Source of the DNA: Actinomycetospora soli
GTDB lineage: Bacteria; Actinomycetota; Actinomycetes; Mycobacteriales; Pseudonocardiaceae
Direction: 5' to 3'
Length of the DNA stretch: 64,000 bases
Assembly (NCBI RefSeq): GCF_021026295.1
Contig: NZ_JAJNDA010000006.1
Span: 1-64,000 of the forward strand
Positions 17,555 to 26,027 of the stretch are shown one piece after another. Numbering within the stretch: position 1 is the stretch's first letter; each line of letters opens with the position of its first letter. The notes below the pieces were generated by a model that was not told the DNA's origin, made no database searches, and saw only the letters and a list, made by a program, of their open reading frames with translations. The position numbers and the translations under genes are program-made.

Positions 17555-18364
17555 ATGACGACCGAGACCGTCGTGCCGATGCACGACCTGCAGGAGGCCG
17601 TCCACGGTGACGGGCACGACTACCTCTCCGGCTCGCCCCACCTGCGGCACGCCTACCTGAACCGCTGGATGCGCGACACCCTCAACGACGTGGTCACCAA
17701 CCTCGCCGACCGGCTCGGCCGCCCGCCGCGGGTGATCGAGGTGGGCGCCGGGCACGGCGGGTTCACCGAGACCATGGTCTCCGCCGGGGCCGAGGTGGTG
17801 GTCACCGAGATGAGCGGCCCGAGCGCGCGCTCGATCGCCGCGCGGTTCCGGCACAACCCGCGGGTCCGGGTCCACCACGACCTCGACGGCCGGCTCGACG
17901 TCCACGGCGAGGTCGACCTCGTGGTCTACATGGCCGTGCTGCACCACATCCCCGACTACCTGGCCTCCCTCGAGGAGGCCTGCGGCATCGTCGCGCCCGG
18001 CGGCGCGATCGTCACCTTCCAGGACCCGCTGTACTACCCGCGCCAGCCCCGCTCGGCCGTCGCGCTCTCGCGCGCGGCGACCCTCGCGTGGCGGGTGACC
18101 GAGGGCGAGCTCGCCCGCGGCTTCCGCACGCTCTCGCGCCGGATCCGCGGGGTCTACGACGAGTCGCTGCCCTCGGACATGTCCGAGTACCACGTGGTGC
18201 GCGACGGCGTCGACGAGGACGCGATCGCCCTCCTGCTGCGCCGGTCCTTCGCCGACGTCGACGTGCACCGGTACTTCTCCACGCAGGGCGGCTGGGTGCA
18301 GACCCTGGGGCAGCGCGTGCTGCGCCCGAACACGTTCGGGGTGGTCGCGCGCGCCCGCCGGTGA
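17555..18364 (+). CDS. Class I SAM-dependent methyltransferase
   Basis: The protein has 269 residues. Motif I is 'VIEVGAGHGGFTETMVSAGA', then 'VVVTEMSGPSARS', motif IV 'VDLVVYMAVLHHIPDY' and motif V 'IVAPGGAIVTFQDP'. It resembles the methyltransferase-12/23 families used on sugars and small secondary metabolites. It follows the beta-helix gene by 70 bases on the same strand, so the two may be co-transcribed and serve the adjacent cluster. The target is unknown. Confidence 0.82.
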   Translation: MTTETVVPMHDLQEAVHGDGHDYLSGSPHLRHAYLNRWMRDTLNDVVTNLADRLGRPPRVIEVGAGHGGFTETMVSAGAEVVVTEMSGPSARSIAARFRHNPRVRVHHDLDGRLDVHGEVDLVVYMAVLHHIPDYLASLEEACGIVAPGGAIVTFQDPLYYPRQPRSAVALSRAATLAWRVTEGELARGFRTLSRRIRGVYDESLPSDMSEYHVVRDGVDEDAIALLLRRSFADVDVHRYFSTQGGWVQTLGQRVLRPNTFGVVARARR

Positions 18365-18368
18365 CCGC

Positions 18369-19337
18369 TCAGCGGTGCCCGGCGATGCCCCGCGGCTCGT
18401 AGGTCTCCGACAGCTCGGTGAGCTCGTGCTCGTCGAGCTGCAGGTCGACCGCGGCGACGGCCTCGGAGAGGTGGTTCAGCTTCGTCGCCCCGATGATCGG
18501 CGAGTCGACGACGGGCTGGGCGAGCAGCCAGGCCAGGGCCACCTGGGCCCGGCTGACGCCCCGCCTGCCGGCGATCTCGGCGACCTTCTCCACGATGTGC
18601 CGGTCCGAGTCGCGGTAGAGCGTCTTGCCGAACTCGTCGGTGTCGCCGCGGGTCGTCGACTCGTCCCAGTCGCGGGTGAGCTTGCCGCGCGCGAGCGGGC
18701 TCCACGGGATCGAGCCGACGCCCTCGTCGAGGCAGAGCGGGTTCATCTCCCGCTCCTCCTCGCGGTAGAGCAGGTTGTAGTGGTTCTGCATGGTCACGAA
18801 CCGCGCCCACCCGTTCGCGTCCTGCAGGTGCAGCGCCTTCGCGAACTGCCACGCGAACATCGACGACGCCCCGATGTAGCGCGCCTTGCCCGAGCGCACC
18901 ACGTCGTGCAGCGCCTCGAGCGTCTCCTCCAGCGGCGTCTCGGGGTCGAACCGGTGGATCTGGTAGAGGTCCACGTAGTCCATGCCGAGCCGGCGCAGCG
19001 AGTGGTCGATCCCGCTCAGGATCGCCTTGCGCGAGAGGCCGGCGCCGTTCGGGCCGGGCCGCATCCGGTTGAACACCTTGGTCGCGACGACGATCTCGTC
19101 GCGGTCGGCCATCTCGTTCAGCCAGCGGCCGGTGATCTCCTCCGACGTGCCTTGCGAGTAGACGTCGGCGGTGTCGAAGAAGTTGATCCCCGCCTCGAGC
19201 GCGGCGGAGAAGAACGGCTTCGCCTCGTCCTCGGGCAGCGCCCACGGCCAGCGGTCGTTCGGCACCCCGTAGCTCATGGTGCCGAGGCAGATGCGCGAGA
19301 CGTCCAGGCCGGTCGACCCGAGCTTCGTGTACTCCAT
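18369..19337 (-). CDS. Aldo/keto reductase
   Basis: The protein has 322 residues and the standard AKR barrel. The catalytic tetrad is visible: D55 and Y60 in 'FDTADVYSQG', K87 in 'VVATKVF' and H128 in 'YQIHRFD'. The C-terminal NADPH site has 'SPLARGKLTRDW' and 'PIIGATKLNHL'. It resembles the YajO/YhdN group of general aldehyde reductases. The gene is convergent with the methyltransferase, ending five bases from it with a small ACCGC-TCA-GCGGT hairpin between the stops. Confidence 0.9.
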   Translation of the reverse strand: MEYTKLGSTGLDVSRICLGTMSYGVPNDRWPWALPEDEAKPFFSAALEAGINFFDTADVYSQGTSEEITGRWLNEMADRDEIVVATKVFNRMRPGPNGAGLSRKAILSGIDHSLRRLGMDYVDLYQIHRFDPETPLEETLEALHDVVRSGKARYIGASSMFAWQFAKALHLQDANGWARFVTMQNHYNLLYREEEREMNPLCLDEGVGSIPWSPLARGKLTRDWDESTTRGDTDEFGKTLYRDSDRHIVEKVAEIAGRRGVSRAQVALAWLLAQPVVDSPIIGATKLNHLSEAVAAVDLQLDEHELTELSETYEPRGIAGHR

Positions 19338-19370
19338 GTCCCCCGACTACCCGCGCTCCCGAGCCGCCGC

Positions 19371-19386
19371 ACCCGCCGTCGGGAAG
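19371..19386 (-). repeat. Dispersed motif copy (GGCGGG variant)
   Basis: CTTCCCGACGGCGGGT on the minus strand, in the gap between the flavin monooxygenase and aldo/keto reductase genes. Confidence 0.7.
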
Positions 19387-19431
19387 GGCCCGGGAACGCA
19401 CGAACGGCCCGCCCGTACCGAGCCGGGGTCG

Positions 19432-21255
19432 CTACTCGGTGTGGTGCGAGGGCTGGAGCTTGTAGACGGGCGTGTCGATGCCCTCGTGGCGGGCCTTCAG
19501 CTGCAGCGCCAGGTAGAGCGAGTAGTGGCGCGACTGGTGGAGGTTCCCGCCGTGGAACCACAGGTTCCGCTGCTGGGTGGGCTTCCACATGTTGCGCTGC
19601 TCGCCCTCCCAGGGGCCCGGGTCCTTCGTGGTCTCGGAGCCGAGGCCCCACACCTTCCCGACCCGCGTGGCCATCTCCTCGCCGATGATGTCGGCGACCG
19701 AGGTGATCATCGAGCGGTACCCGGTGGCGAGGACGACGAGGTCGGCCTCCAGGTGGGTGCCGTCCTCCAGGGTCACCCCGTCCTCGGTGAACTCCTGGAC
19801 CTGCCCCTTCACCAGCTTGACCTTGCCCTCGGCCACGAGCTGGGCGGCGCCCACGTCGATGTAGTAGCCCGAGCCGCGGCGCAGGTACTTCATGAACAGG
19901 CCCGACTCGTCGTCCCCGAAGTCGAGCTCGAAGCCGGCCGCGCGGAGCTGGTCGTAGAACTCCTGGTCGCGGACCTTAGCCTCGTCGTAGGCGGGCCGCT
20001 GGAAGTCGGCCATGATCCGGTAGGGCAGCGACGCGAACGTCAGGTCCGCGGTGCGCGTGGTGATCCCGTTGCGCACGGCCTCCTCGGAGTAGAGCCCGCC
20101 GAGGGCGAGCTCCATCAGGGTGTCCGACTTGATGATGTGCGTGGACGACCGCTGCACCATCGTGATGTCGGCGCCCGCCTCCCAGGCGGCCCCGCTGATG
20201 TCGAACGCGGAGTTGTTCGAGCCGATCACGACGATCTTCTTGCCCTCGTAGCCCTGCGGCCCGGGGTGCTCCGACGAGTGCTGGATCTCGCCGCGGAAGC
20301 GGTCCGTGCCCGGGAACTCGGGCCGGTTCGGCTTGCCGGAGACGCCCATCGCGAAGACGAGCTGGGTCGGCCGGAGCACGACCTCCTCGGGGCCGTTGCC
20401 GCGGTCGCGGTGGACCTTCACGGTCCAGCGGCCCTCGGCCTCGTCGAACTCGGCGGACTCCGCCGTCGTCGAGCCCCAGTAGTTGATCTCCATGACCCGC
20501 GTGTACATCTCGAGCCAGTCGCCGATCTTGTCCTTCGGCGCGAAGACCGGCCAGTTGTCCGGGAACGGGATGTAGGGCAGGTGGTCGTACCAGACCGGGT
20601 CGTGCAGGGCGAGGCTCTTGTAGCGCTTGCGCCAGGAGTCGCCGGGGCGCTCGTTGCGCTCGATGACGATGGTCGGGACCCCGAGCTGGCGCAGGCGGGC
20701 CGAGAGCGCGATGCCGCCCTGGCCGCCGCCGATGACGACGACCTCGGGCTGGCGGGTGTAGCCGAGCTCCTCCGCCTCCTGCTCGCGGCTCTCCTTCCAC
20801 GTCACGCGGTCGGGGTTCGCGCCGTGCTCGGTGCCGAACGGGCGCCGTTCGCGCTGGTTCTCCTCGTGGCCCTTGAGTTCGTCGAGCGTCGTCAGCAGGG
20901 TCCAGGCCTTGCCGTCCTTGAGCCGGACGTGCCCGGTCCCGCGGCCGACCGCCGTCTCGAAGGTCAGCCACGCCTCGTCGACGCCGTCGGCGGAGCTCGG
21001 CTCGCCGTCAACCGCGAAGTGCGTGGGGTCGATCCGGTCGAGCACCTGGGTGAGCAGGTCGGCGACCTCGTCGGTCCCCTCGACCGTGGCGATGTTCCAG
21101 GTGAAGGACACCAGGTCGCGCCAGTAGCACTCGTCGGCGAACAGCGACACCGCCGCGCCGACGTCGCGCGCGGACAGGGCGTCCTGGAACGCCGACACCC
21201 ATGCCTCGACGCGGTCGGCCACCTCGCTCCCGGGGCGATCCAGGGTCTGCGTCAC
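19432..21255 (-). CDS. Flavin-containing monooxygenase with N-terminal NTF2-like domain
   Basis: The protein has 607 residues. Residues 12-125 look like a SnoaL/NTF2-like domain. From 170 an FMO domain begins: FAD site 'VVVIGGGQGGIALSARL', 'NERPGDSWRKRY', the FMO fingerprint region 'FRGEIQHSSEH', NADPH site 'IVVIGSNNSAFDIS' and the late 'LVVLATGYRSM'. This arrangement is that of YUCCA-like and actinobacterial FMOs. The substrate is unknown. GTG 21255 is chosen because the NTF2-like domain starts right after it. The gene is divergent from the MFS exporter, so the two may be regulated together. Confidence 0.85.
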   Translation of the reverse strand: MTQTLDRPGSEVADRVEAWVSAFQDALSARDVGAAVSLFADECYWRDLVSFTWNIATVEGTDEVADLLTQVLDRIDPTHFAVDGEPSSADGVDEAWLTFETAVGRGTGHVRLKDGKAWTLLTTLDELKGHEENQRERRPFGTEHGANPDRVTWKESREQEAEELGYTRQPEVVVIGGGQGGIALSARLRQLGVPTIVIERNERPGDSWRKRYKSLALHDPVWYDHLPYIPFPDNWPVFAPKDKIGDWLEMYTRVMEINYWGSTTAESAEFDEAEGRWTVKVHRDRGNGPEEVVLRPTQLVFAMGVSGKPNRPEFPGTDRFRGEIQHSSEHPGPQGYEGKKIVVIGSNNSAFDISGAAWEAGADITMVQRSSTHIIKSDTLMELALGGLYSEEAVRNGITTRTADLTFASLPYRIMADFQRPAYDEAKVRDQEFYDQLRAAGFELDFGDDESGLFMKYLRRGSGYYIDVGAAQLVAEGKVKLVKGQVQEFTEDGVTLEDGTHLEADLVVLATGYRSMITSVADIIGEEMATRVGKVWGLGSETTKDPGPWEGEQRNMWKPTQQRNLWFHGGNLHQSRHYSLYLALQLKARHEGIDTPVYKLQPSHHTE

Positions 21256-21288
21256 GCGGCACCTCTTCTCGTGTTGCCCAGTGGTGAG

Positions 21289-21342
21289 GTGACCACGGTC
21301 ACGCGCGGAGGCCGGTGCGGGCAAGGGTTGCAACGTTGTTGC
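21289..21342. promoter_or_regulatory. Two inverted repeats between the FMO and MFS genes
   Basis: GTGACC-AC-GGTCAC at 21289-21302 and GCAAC-GTT-GTTGC at 21330-21342. The second lies seven bases before the MFS start. Both look like operator sites for dimeric regulators. No regulator gene is adjacent. Confidence 0.5.
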
Positions 21343-21349
21343 GCGCTCC

Positions 21350-23107
21350 GTGACCCACGCGACCCCGTCCGCCGTCGAGCAGGCCCCGCGCCGCTGGTGG
21401 ATCCTCGCCGTCATCGGCGTGGCCCAGCTGATGGTCATCCTCGACAACTCGATCGTGAACATCGCCCTGCCGTCCGCGCAGGCCGACCTGGGGTTCACCG
21501 ACGCGCAGCGGCAGTGGGTCGCCACCGCGTACGAGCTCGCGTTCGGCAGCCTGCTGCTGCTCGGCGGGCGCCTCTCGGACCTGTTCGGGCGCAAGGCGGC
21601 GTTCGTCGTCGGGCTCGTGGGGTTCGCGGTCGCCTCGGTGCTCGGCGGGCTCGCCCCGGGCTTCGGACTGCTCGTGGCGGCGCGGGCGCTGCAGGGCGTG
21701 TTCGGCGCGCTGCTGGCCCCGGCGGCGCTCTCGCTGCTCACGACGACCTTCCCCGCCGGCCGCGACCGCGCCCGCGCCTTCGGCGTCTTCTCCGCCCTCG
21801 CCGGCTCGGGCGCCGCGATCGGACTGCTGCTCGGCGGGACGCTCACCGAGTACGCCGACTGGCGCTGGTGCATGTACGTCAACGTCGTCTTCGCGCTGAT
21901 CGCGCTGGTCGGCGCCCTGGTCCTCATGCCGGCGCACCCCGCGGGGGCGCGGCCGCGCCTCGACCTCGTCGGGACCGTGCTCGCCTCGGCCGGCCTCTTC
22001 GGGGTCGTCTTCGCCTTCGCCACCGCCGAGACCGACGGCTGGGGCTCGTGGCCCGTCTACGTCCTCCTCGCGGCCGGTGTGGTCCTGCTGGCGGCCTTCG
22101 TCGCGGTGCAGCGGGTCCGCGCCGCGCCGCTGCTGCCGCTGCGCGTGCTGCTCGACCGCTTCCGCGGCGGCTCGTACCTGACGATCCTCGTCCTGACGAC
22201 GGGCATGTTCGGGCTGTCGCTGTTCCTCGCCTACGTGATGCAGACCGAGCTGGGCCTCTCCCCGGTGCTGACCGGGGTGGCGTTCCTGCCGATGGTCGCC
22301 TCGATCATGACGGCGTCGACGACGGTGCCCGCGTTCGTCCTGCCCCGCCTCGGGCCGAAGCCGCTGATCGTCGTGGGCCTGTTGCTCGGGTCCGGCGCGC
22401 TCTTCTGGTTCTCGCACCTCTCGCCGGGATCGACCTACGCGAGCGGGGTGCTGGGGCCGCTGATCCTCATGGGCCTCGGCATGGGCACCGCGATGTCGAC
22501 CTCGATCAACACCGCGACCCTCGGGGTCGACGCGCAGGACGCCGGGGTGGCGTCGGCGACGGTGAACACGATGCAGCAGGTCGGCGGTTCGGTGGGCACC
22601 GCGCTGCTCTCCTCGATCGCCGGCACCGCGACCGCGACGGCCCTCGGCCTCGGCCTGGACCCCCGGGCCGCCGCGCTCGCCGGCTACGACCGCGCCTTCC
22701 TCGTCGCGTCGGCGATCTTCGTGGTCGCCGCGGTGGTGTGTGGCTCGCTGGTCCCGGCGGGCCGCCCGCACGCGGTGGTGGCCGACTCCGGTCCGGCGCC
22801 GCGGGAGCTGCCGGCGGCGCGCGACGCGTGGGGCGGGCCGGACGCGGTCGACGAGCTCACCGCCCCGGGCCTCTCCGGGCGGGTGCTCGACGGCGGGGCG
22901 GCGGTCGACGGCACCGTGACCCTGATCGACGCGCTCACCGGCGCCCAGGTCGCCACGGCCCGCACCGTGGACGGGCACTACCGCGTCGAGGTGCCGCGCG
23001 CCGGGGACTACCTGCTCGTCGTCTCGGCCGACGGCCGTCGCCCTCTCGCCGAGCGGGTCCGCGTGGCCGCGCCGGAGATCGCGATGGCGCGCGACGTGCG
23101 GGTCTGA
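21350..23107 (+). CDS. DHA2-type MFS exporter with C-terminal carboxypeptidase-regulatory-like domain
   Basis: The protein has 585 residues. Residues 1-480 form a 14-helix drug:H+ antiporter of the EmrB/QacA group: 'LDNSIVNIALPSAQADLGF', motif A 'GGRLSDLFGRK', motif C-like 'GSGAAIGLLLGGTL' and a late 'ASATVNTMQQVGGSVGTA'. The last ~80 residues ('LSGRVLDGGAAVDGTVTLID' through 'YRVEVPRAGDYLLVVSADG') look like a transthyretin-fold carboxypeptidase regulatory domain, which would lie in solution. This tail is uncommon in the family. Start GTG 21350. Confidence 0.87.
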   Translation: MTHATPSAVEQAPRRWWILAVIGVAQLMVILDNSIVNIALPSAQADLGFTDAQRQWVATAYELAFGSLLLLGGRLSDLFGRKAAFVVGLVGFAVASVLGGLAPGFGLLVAARALQGVFGALLAPAALSLLTTTFPAGRDRARAFGVFSALAGSGAAIGLLLGGTLTEYADWRWCMYVNVVFALIALVGALVLMPAHPAGARPRLDLVGTVLASAGLFGVVFAFATAETDGWGSWPVYVLLAAGVVLLAAFVAVQRVRAAPLLPLRVLLDRFRGGSYLTILVLTTGMFGLSLFLAYVMQTELGLSPVLTGVAFLPMVASIMTASTTVPAFVLPRLGPKPLIVVGLLLGSGALFWFSHLSPGSTYASGVLGPLILMGLGMGTAMSTSINTATLGVDAQDAGVASATVNTMQQVGGSVGTALLSSIAGTATATALGLGLDPRAAALAGYDRAFLVASAIFVVAAVVCGSLVPAGRPHAVVADSGPAPRELPAARDAWGGPDAVDELTAPGLSGRVLDGGAAVDGTVTLIDALTGAQVATARTVDGHYRVEVPRAGDYLLVVSADGRRPLAERVRVAAPEIAMARDVRV

Positions 23108-23132
23108 CGCATCCCCGTGCCGGCACCCGGCC

Positions 23133-24593
23133 CTACTCCGGGTCGTTCGGCGTGTCCGGGCCCGCCCGGTAGGGGGTCGTCACGCCCTCGTACATCAGGT
23201 GCGCCACGAGGCCCTGCTTCGGGTGGGCCAGGTTGTGGCAGTGGTCCATCCACACGCCCGGGTTGTCGGCGACGAAGGCGACGTCGTAGGTCGCGTCGTC
23301 GGGCACGTCGAGGGAGTCGATCCACCACGGGCTCCCGGTCGCCGGCACGCCGTTGCGCGCGAGCACCACGGCGTGGTGCCCGTGCAGGTGCATCGGGTGG
23401 ACCTCGCCCGAGGAGTTGCTGATGCGCATCCGCACCACGTCGCCCTCGCGCACCATGAACATCGGGACGTCGGGGTACAGCCCGCCGTTGATCGTCCAGT
23501 ACAGCCCCGGGACCCCGCCGACGAAGCCGGGCCGACGGCCGATGGCGTAGTCGAACACGCGGTTCGGGGTCGTCGGGTCGAAGCCGAGCGCGACCGGTGA
23601 GCCGTAGGTCAGCAGGTCGACGGTCGCGGTCGGCACCGGCGCGGGGGCACCACCGCCGCCCACGACGACCGCCGCTCCCCCGAGCTCGATCCGCGCCGGC
23701 GCGACGACCTCCAGGTCCGCGCGCCCGCCCGCGGTGACCAGCACGGCCGCGCCGGACACGGGCGTCGGCGCGTGCACGTCGGTGCCGTCGACCGCCAGGA
23801 CGCGGTAGGGCGTCGCCGACCACGCCCGCATCGGCCCGTCGTCGGTGTTGGTGATCCGCACGCGCACCGTGCTCCCCGGCGCCGCGGGCACCGCGACCTC
23901 CCCCGGGGCGCCGTTCACGGTGCGCTTCCCGTCGAACAGGTGCACGAGAGCGGTCGCGTCCGGGCTCACGCCTCCGGGCGGCTCCACGACGAGCGACCCG
24001 AACAACCCGTTCCGGACCTGCTCGTCCGCGACCTGGTGCGAGTGGTACCAGTACGTGCCGACCTGGTCGGCGCGGAAGCGGTAGACGAACTCCTGCCCCG
24101 GCAGCACCGCGTCCTGGGTCACGCCGGCCACGCCGTCGTCCCCGTTCGGCACGTCCAGGCCGTGCCAGTGCAGCGTGATCCCCCGCGCCACGTTCTCGTT
24201 GACCAGCCGGACCGCCACGACCTGGCCCGCCACGGCCCGGATCTCCGGCCCCGGCGTCCGCCCGTTCAGCGTGTAGCGCGCGCCGTCGGCCCGGGCGACC
24301 AGCGTGACCGTCACGTCCGCGGGGACCGACGCCGGGAGCCGCAGCGTGTCCACCGAGCGCCCGACCGTGCCGTCGTGACCGTGGCCGTGACCGGCCATGA
24401 GGGCCGGACCACCCCCGTCGTCGGGAACGCCCATGTCGGCGACGGACCAGCTGCCCGCGGGCAGGCTCGCGGCCCAGAACCAGGCGATCGGGGCGAGGAC
24501 GACGAGCGTCGCCAGCACCGCGACCAGCGTGCGACGACGGGTGCGGCGGCCGCGGGATGCGGCCGCCGCGGTCGGCCGGACCTCGGTGAGCAC
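23133..24593 (-). CDS. Membrane-anchored multicopper oxidase
   Basis: The protein has 486 residues from GTG 24593. One N-terminal membrane helix (about 22-43) would anchor it outside the cell. The copper ligand motifs are present in order: HWHG, YWYHSHQ, HPMHLHG and 'MDHCHNLAHPKQGL' with the type 1 His-Cys-His set. It could oxidise Cu(I) or organic substrates. The frame is open upstream to GTG 24638, which would overlap the preceding gene by 44 bases. GTG 24593 sits one base after that gene's stop and is preferred. It forms an operon with 24595-25068. Confidence 0.85.
   Translation of the reverse strand: MLTEVRPTAAAASRGRRTRRRTLVAVLATLVVLAPIAWFWAASLPAGSWSVADMGVPDDGGGPALMAGHGHGHDGTVGRSVDTLRLPASVPADVTVTLVARADGARYTLNGRTPGPEIRAVAGQVVAVRLVNENVARGITLHWHGLDVPNGDDGVAGVTQDAVLPGQEFVYRFRADQVGTYWYHSHQVADEQVRNGLFGSLVVEPPGGVSPDATALVHLFDGKRTVNGAPGEVAVPAAPGSTVRVRITNTDDGPMRAWSATPYRVLAVDGTDVHAPTPVSGAAVLVTAGGRADLEVVAPARIELGGAAVVVGGGGAPAPVPTATVDLLTYGSPVALGFDPTTPNRVFDYAIGRRPGFVGGVPGLYWTINGGLYPDVPMFMVREGDVVRMRISNSSGEVHPMHLHGHHAVVLARNGVPATGSPWWIDSLDVPDDATYDVAFVADNPGVWMDHCHNLAHPKQGLVAHLMYEGVTTPYRAGPDTPNDPE
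24413..24428 (-). repeat. Dispersed motif copy in the oxidase gene
   Basis: Exact core TCCCGACGACGGG on the minus strand, read as V-P-D-D-G, a different frame from the PTTG copies. Confidence 0.8.
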
Positions 24594-24594
24594 C

Positions 24595-25068
24595 TCAGGC
24601 GACGGGGGCGTGGTGGCTGCCCATGGCGGCGGGCTCACGCGTCCGGTCGGCCGCGCTGCTGCGGCGGGCCGCGACGAGCGCGACGACGAGCAGGCCCAGG
24701 GCGACGGCGCCGTGCAGCATGCCGAGCGCGGGGATCGCGTGGGCGAAGATGCCGAGCGCGACCTGGACGACGGTCAGCAGGAACGCCGCCGCGCCCCACG
24801 CGACGGCCCCGGGGAACCGCGCGAAGAACGAGGAGATCAGGAAGAGCAGCGCGAGCGCGGGCACGATCAGGGTCCCGTTCATGCCGTGGACCATGAAGCC
24901 GGTGACGCCGTCGAAGACGACGCTCTCGCTCTCCATCCCGGCCTTGTCGAGGACGCCCCCGCCCTCGATCCACGCGGTGAGGCCGAAGATCGCCCAAGCG
25001 ATCGCGGCGGCCTGCACGATGACCTCGAGCGCGAGCAGATAGGCCAGGACACGGTAGACGGCACGCAT
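24595..25068 (-). CDS. Four-helix membrane protein, DUF6220-like
   Basis: The protein has 157 residues with four predicted membrane helices starting at 'YRVLAYLLALEVIVQAAAI'. It has 'MVHGMNGTLIVPALALL' and 'ALGMLHGAVALGLLVV', each with a histidine in a helix, which is compatible with haem or metal binding. It resembles DUF6220-type proteins, but this is tentative. A longer frame starts at 25116. ATG 25068 with GGGGG upstream and the helix directly after it is preferred. The downstream oxidase gene starts one base after its stop. Confidence 0.75.
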   Translation of the reverse strand: MRAVYRVLAYLLALEVIVQAAAIAWAIFGLTAWIEGGGVLDKAGMESESVVFDGVTGFMVHGMNGTLIVPALALLFLISSFFARFPGAVAWGAAAFLLTVVQVALGIFAHAIPALGMLHGAVALGLLVVALVAARRSSAADRTREPAAMGSHHAPVA

Positions 25069-25284
25069 CACGTAACCCCCGGTTCGATCACGGTGTGGTG
25101 GTTCTCGCGTCCGCATCCGTGAACCGTGGTCTCGATTCGTCGGAGTCGACCGGAGTGGCGGCTACTCTAAGTCCACAGTGTGATCGAAATCCTAGTCTTT
25201 ACGGGTGAATCACCCTGTCAAGCGATCGGGACACGCCCCGGCACCCCGCCGACACGACGCGTCACCGGTCGGTACCGTTGGGCC
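25069..25284. promoter_or_regulatory. Divergent promoter region, oxidase operon / PASTA gene
   Basis: The region is AT-richer than its surroundings. The inverted repeat GGGTGA-A-TCACCC is at 25203-25215. The minus strand has TAGAGT (25164-25169) as a possible -10. CTAAGTCCACAGTG (25167-25180) could be a regulator half-site. The PASTA gene has its own -10 at 25273. Confidence 0.45.
25273..25278 (+). promoter_or_regulatory. -10 element of a leaderless promoter
   Basis: TACCGT is followed by six bases and ATG 25285. Confidence 0.55.
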
Positions 25285-25611
25285 ATGGCCGACAGCCTCA
25301 CCGACACGACCACGGTCCCCGAGCTCGTCGGGCTCGCCGCGGCCGACGCCCACGACGCGGCCCTCGACGCGCGTCTGCTCGCGATCCCGCAGAACGCCCG
25401 GCACACGGGCGCGGGGCGCAGCATCATCACCAACCAGCGCCCGAAGGCGGGCGCCGCGGCGACCCCGGGCGACACGATCATGATCTGGGTCGACGACCCG
25501 GCCGCCGGACCGTCGACGGAGGAGGGTCCCGACGACGACGGGTCCGGCGGCGGCGGCGGCTCCCGCCTGCCCGACGGCCCGAAGACCACGCCCACCGCGG
25601 GCGCCAAGTAG
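25285..25611 (+). CDS. Small cytoplasmic PASTA-domain protein
   Basis: The protein has 108 residues. Residues 10-68 fit one PASTA repeat: 'VPELVGLAAADAHDAALDAR' at the start, 'ITNQRPKAGAAATPGDTIMI' at the end. A Gly/Pro/Asp-rich tail follows. No signal peptide or membrane helix is seen, which is odd because PASTA repeats normally bind peptidoglycan or beta-lactams outside the cell. The ATG start follows a leaderless-type -10. The gene ends at a strong bidirectional hairpin. Confidence 0.75.
   Translation: MADSLTDTTTVPELVGLAAADAHDAALDARLLAIPQNARHTGAGRSIITNQRPKAGAAATPGDTIMIWVDDPAAGPSTEEGPDDDGSGGGGGSRLPDGPKTTPTAGAK
25526..25545 (+). repeat. Dispersed motif copy with 3-base insertion
   Basis: GTCCCGACGACGACGGGTCC: the motif with one extra GAC triplet, inside the PASTA gene. 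Confidence 0.55.
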
Positions 25612-25628
25612 CGCCCACCGACTCCCGG

Positions 25629-25659
25629 GCCCGGCCCACGACCTCGTCGTGCGCCGGGC
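25629..25659. terminator. Bidirectional terminator hairpin
   Basis: The arms GCCCGGC-C-CACGAC and GTCGTG-C-GCCGGGC surround a CTC loop. The 14-nt arms have a single mismatch. The hairpin lies midway between two convergent genes. Confidence 0.7.
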
Positions 25660-25676
25660 TCGTCCCGTCTCCGGGG

Positions 25677-25982
25677 TCAGTGCGCGAACTGGACCGCCGA
25701 GCGCGAGGAGATCAGCGGCGCGATCTGCTCGGCGATGATCCGCTTGTGCTCCGGGTGGTCGCGGTAGCGCAGGTAGGCGTCCTGGTCGGTGAAGGTGGCC
25801 GACACGGCGAAGTCGGCGTTGCCCTCGTTGACCCCGAGGTCGGGACCCGCCTTCCACGACTCGAGGCCCTCGAGCCCCTCCCGGCGGTCGATCCACTCCT
25901 GCAGGTTGCGCAGGATGTCCTCGACGGTCCCCGCCGAGGTGCCCTCGACCCAGCTGAACGTGACGACGTGCGTGACGGCCAT
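25677..25982 (-). CDS. Dabb (stress-responsive alpha/beta barrel) protein
   Basis: The protein has 101 residues, the full length of the Dabb family. 'THVVTFSWVEGTS' at the start and 'DFAVSATFTDQDAYLRYRDH' then 'PEHKRIIAEQIAP' are diagnostic of this dimeric ferredoxin-like fold. The cellular function is unknown in most bacteria, though some members are cyclases in polyketide pathways. CAGGGT lies about eight bases before ATG 25982, suggesting a leaderless message. Confidence 0.85.
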   Translation of the reverse strand: MAVTHVVTFSWVEGTSAGTVEDILRNLQEWIDRREGLEGLESWKAGPDLGVNEGNADFAVSATFTDQDAYLRYRDHPEHKRIIAEQIAPLISSRSAVQFAH

Positions 25983-26002
25983 GCCGCACACCCTGCCATC
26001 CC

Positions 26003-26024
26003 GTTCCCGACGACCGGTCGGGTC
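26003..26024 (+). repeat. Dispersed motif, diverged copy
   Basis: GTTCCCGACGACCGGTCGGG: the left half fits the motif, and CCCGAC and GTCGGG can pair as a small hairpin. Intergenic. Confidence 0.45.
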
Positions 26025-26027
26025 GGT

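Noticed and set aside
19276-23172. Very long plus-strand open frame (about 1300 codons) over the monooxygenase and exporter genes
   Set aside because: It is antisense or out of frame to two well-supported genes. Its translation is Arg/Val/Gly-rich low complexity, the usual by-product of GC-rich codon bias.
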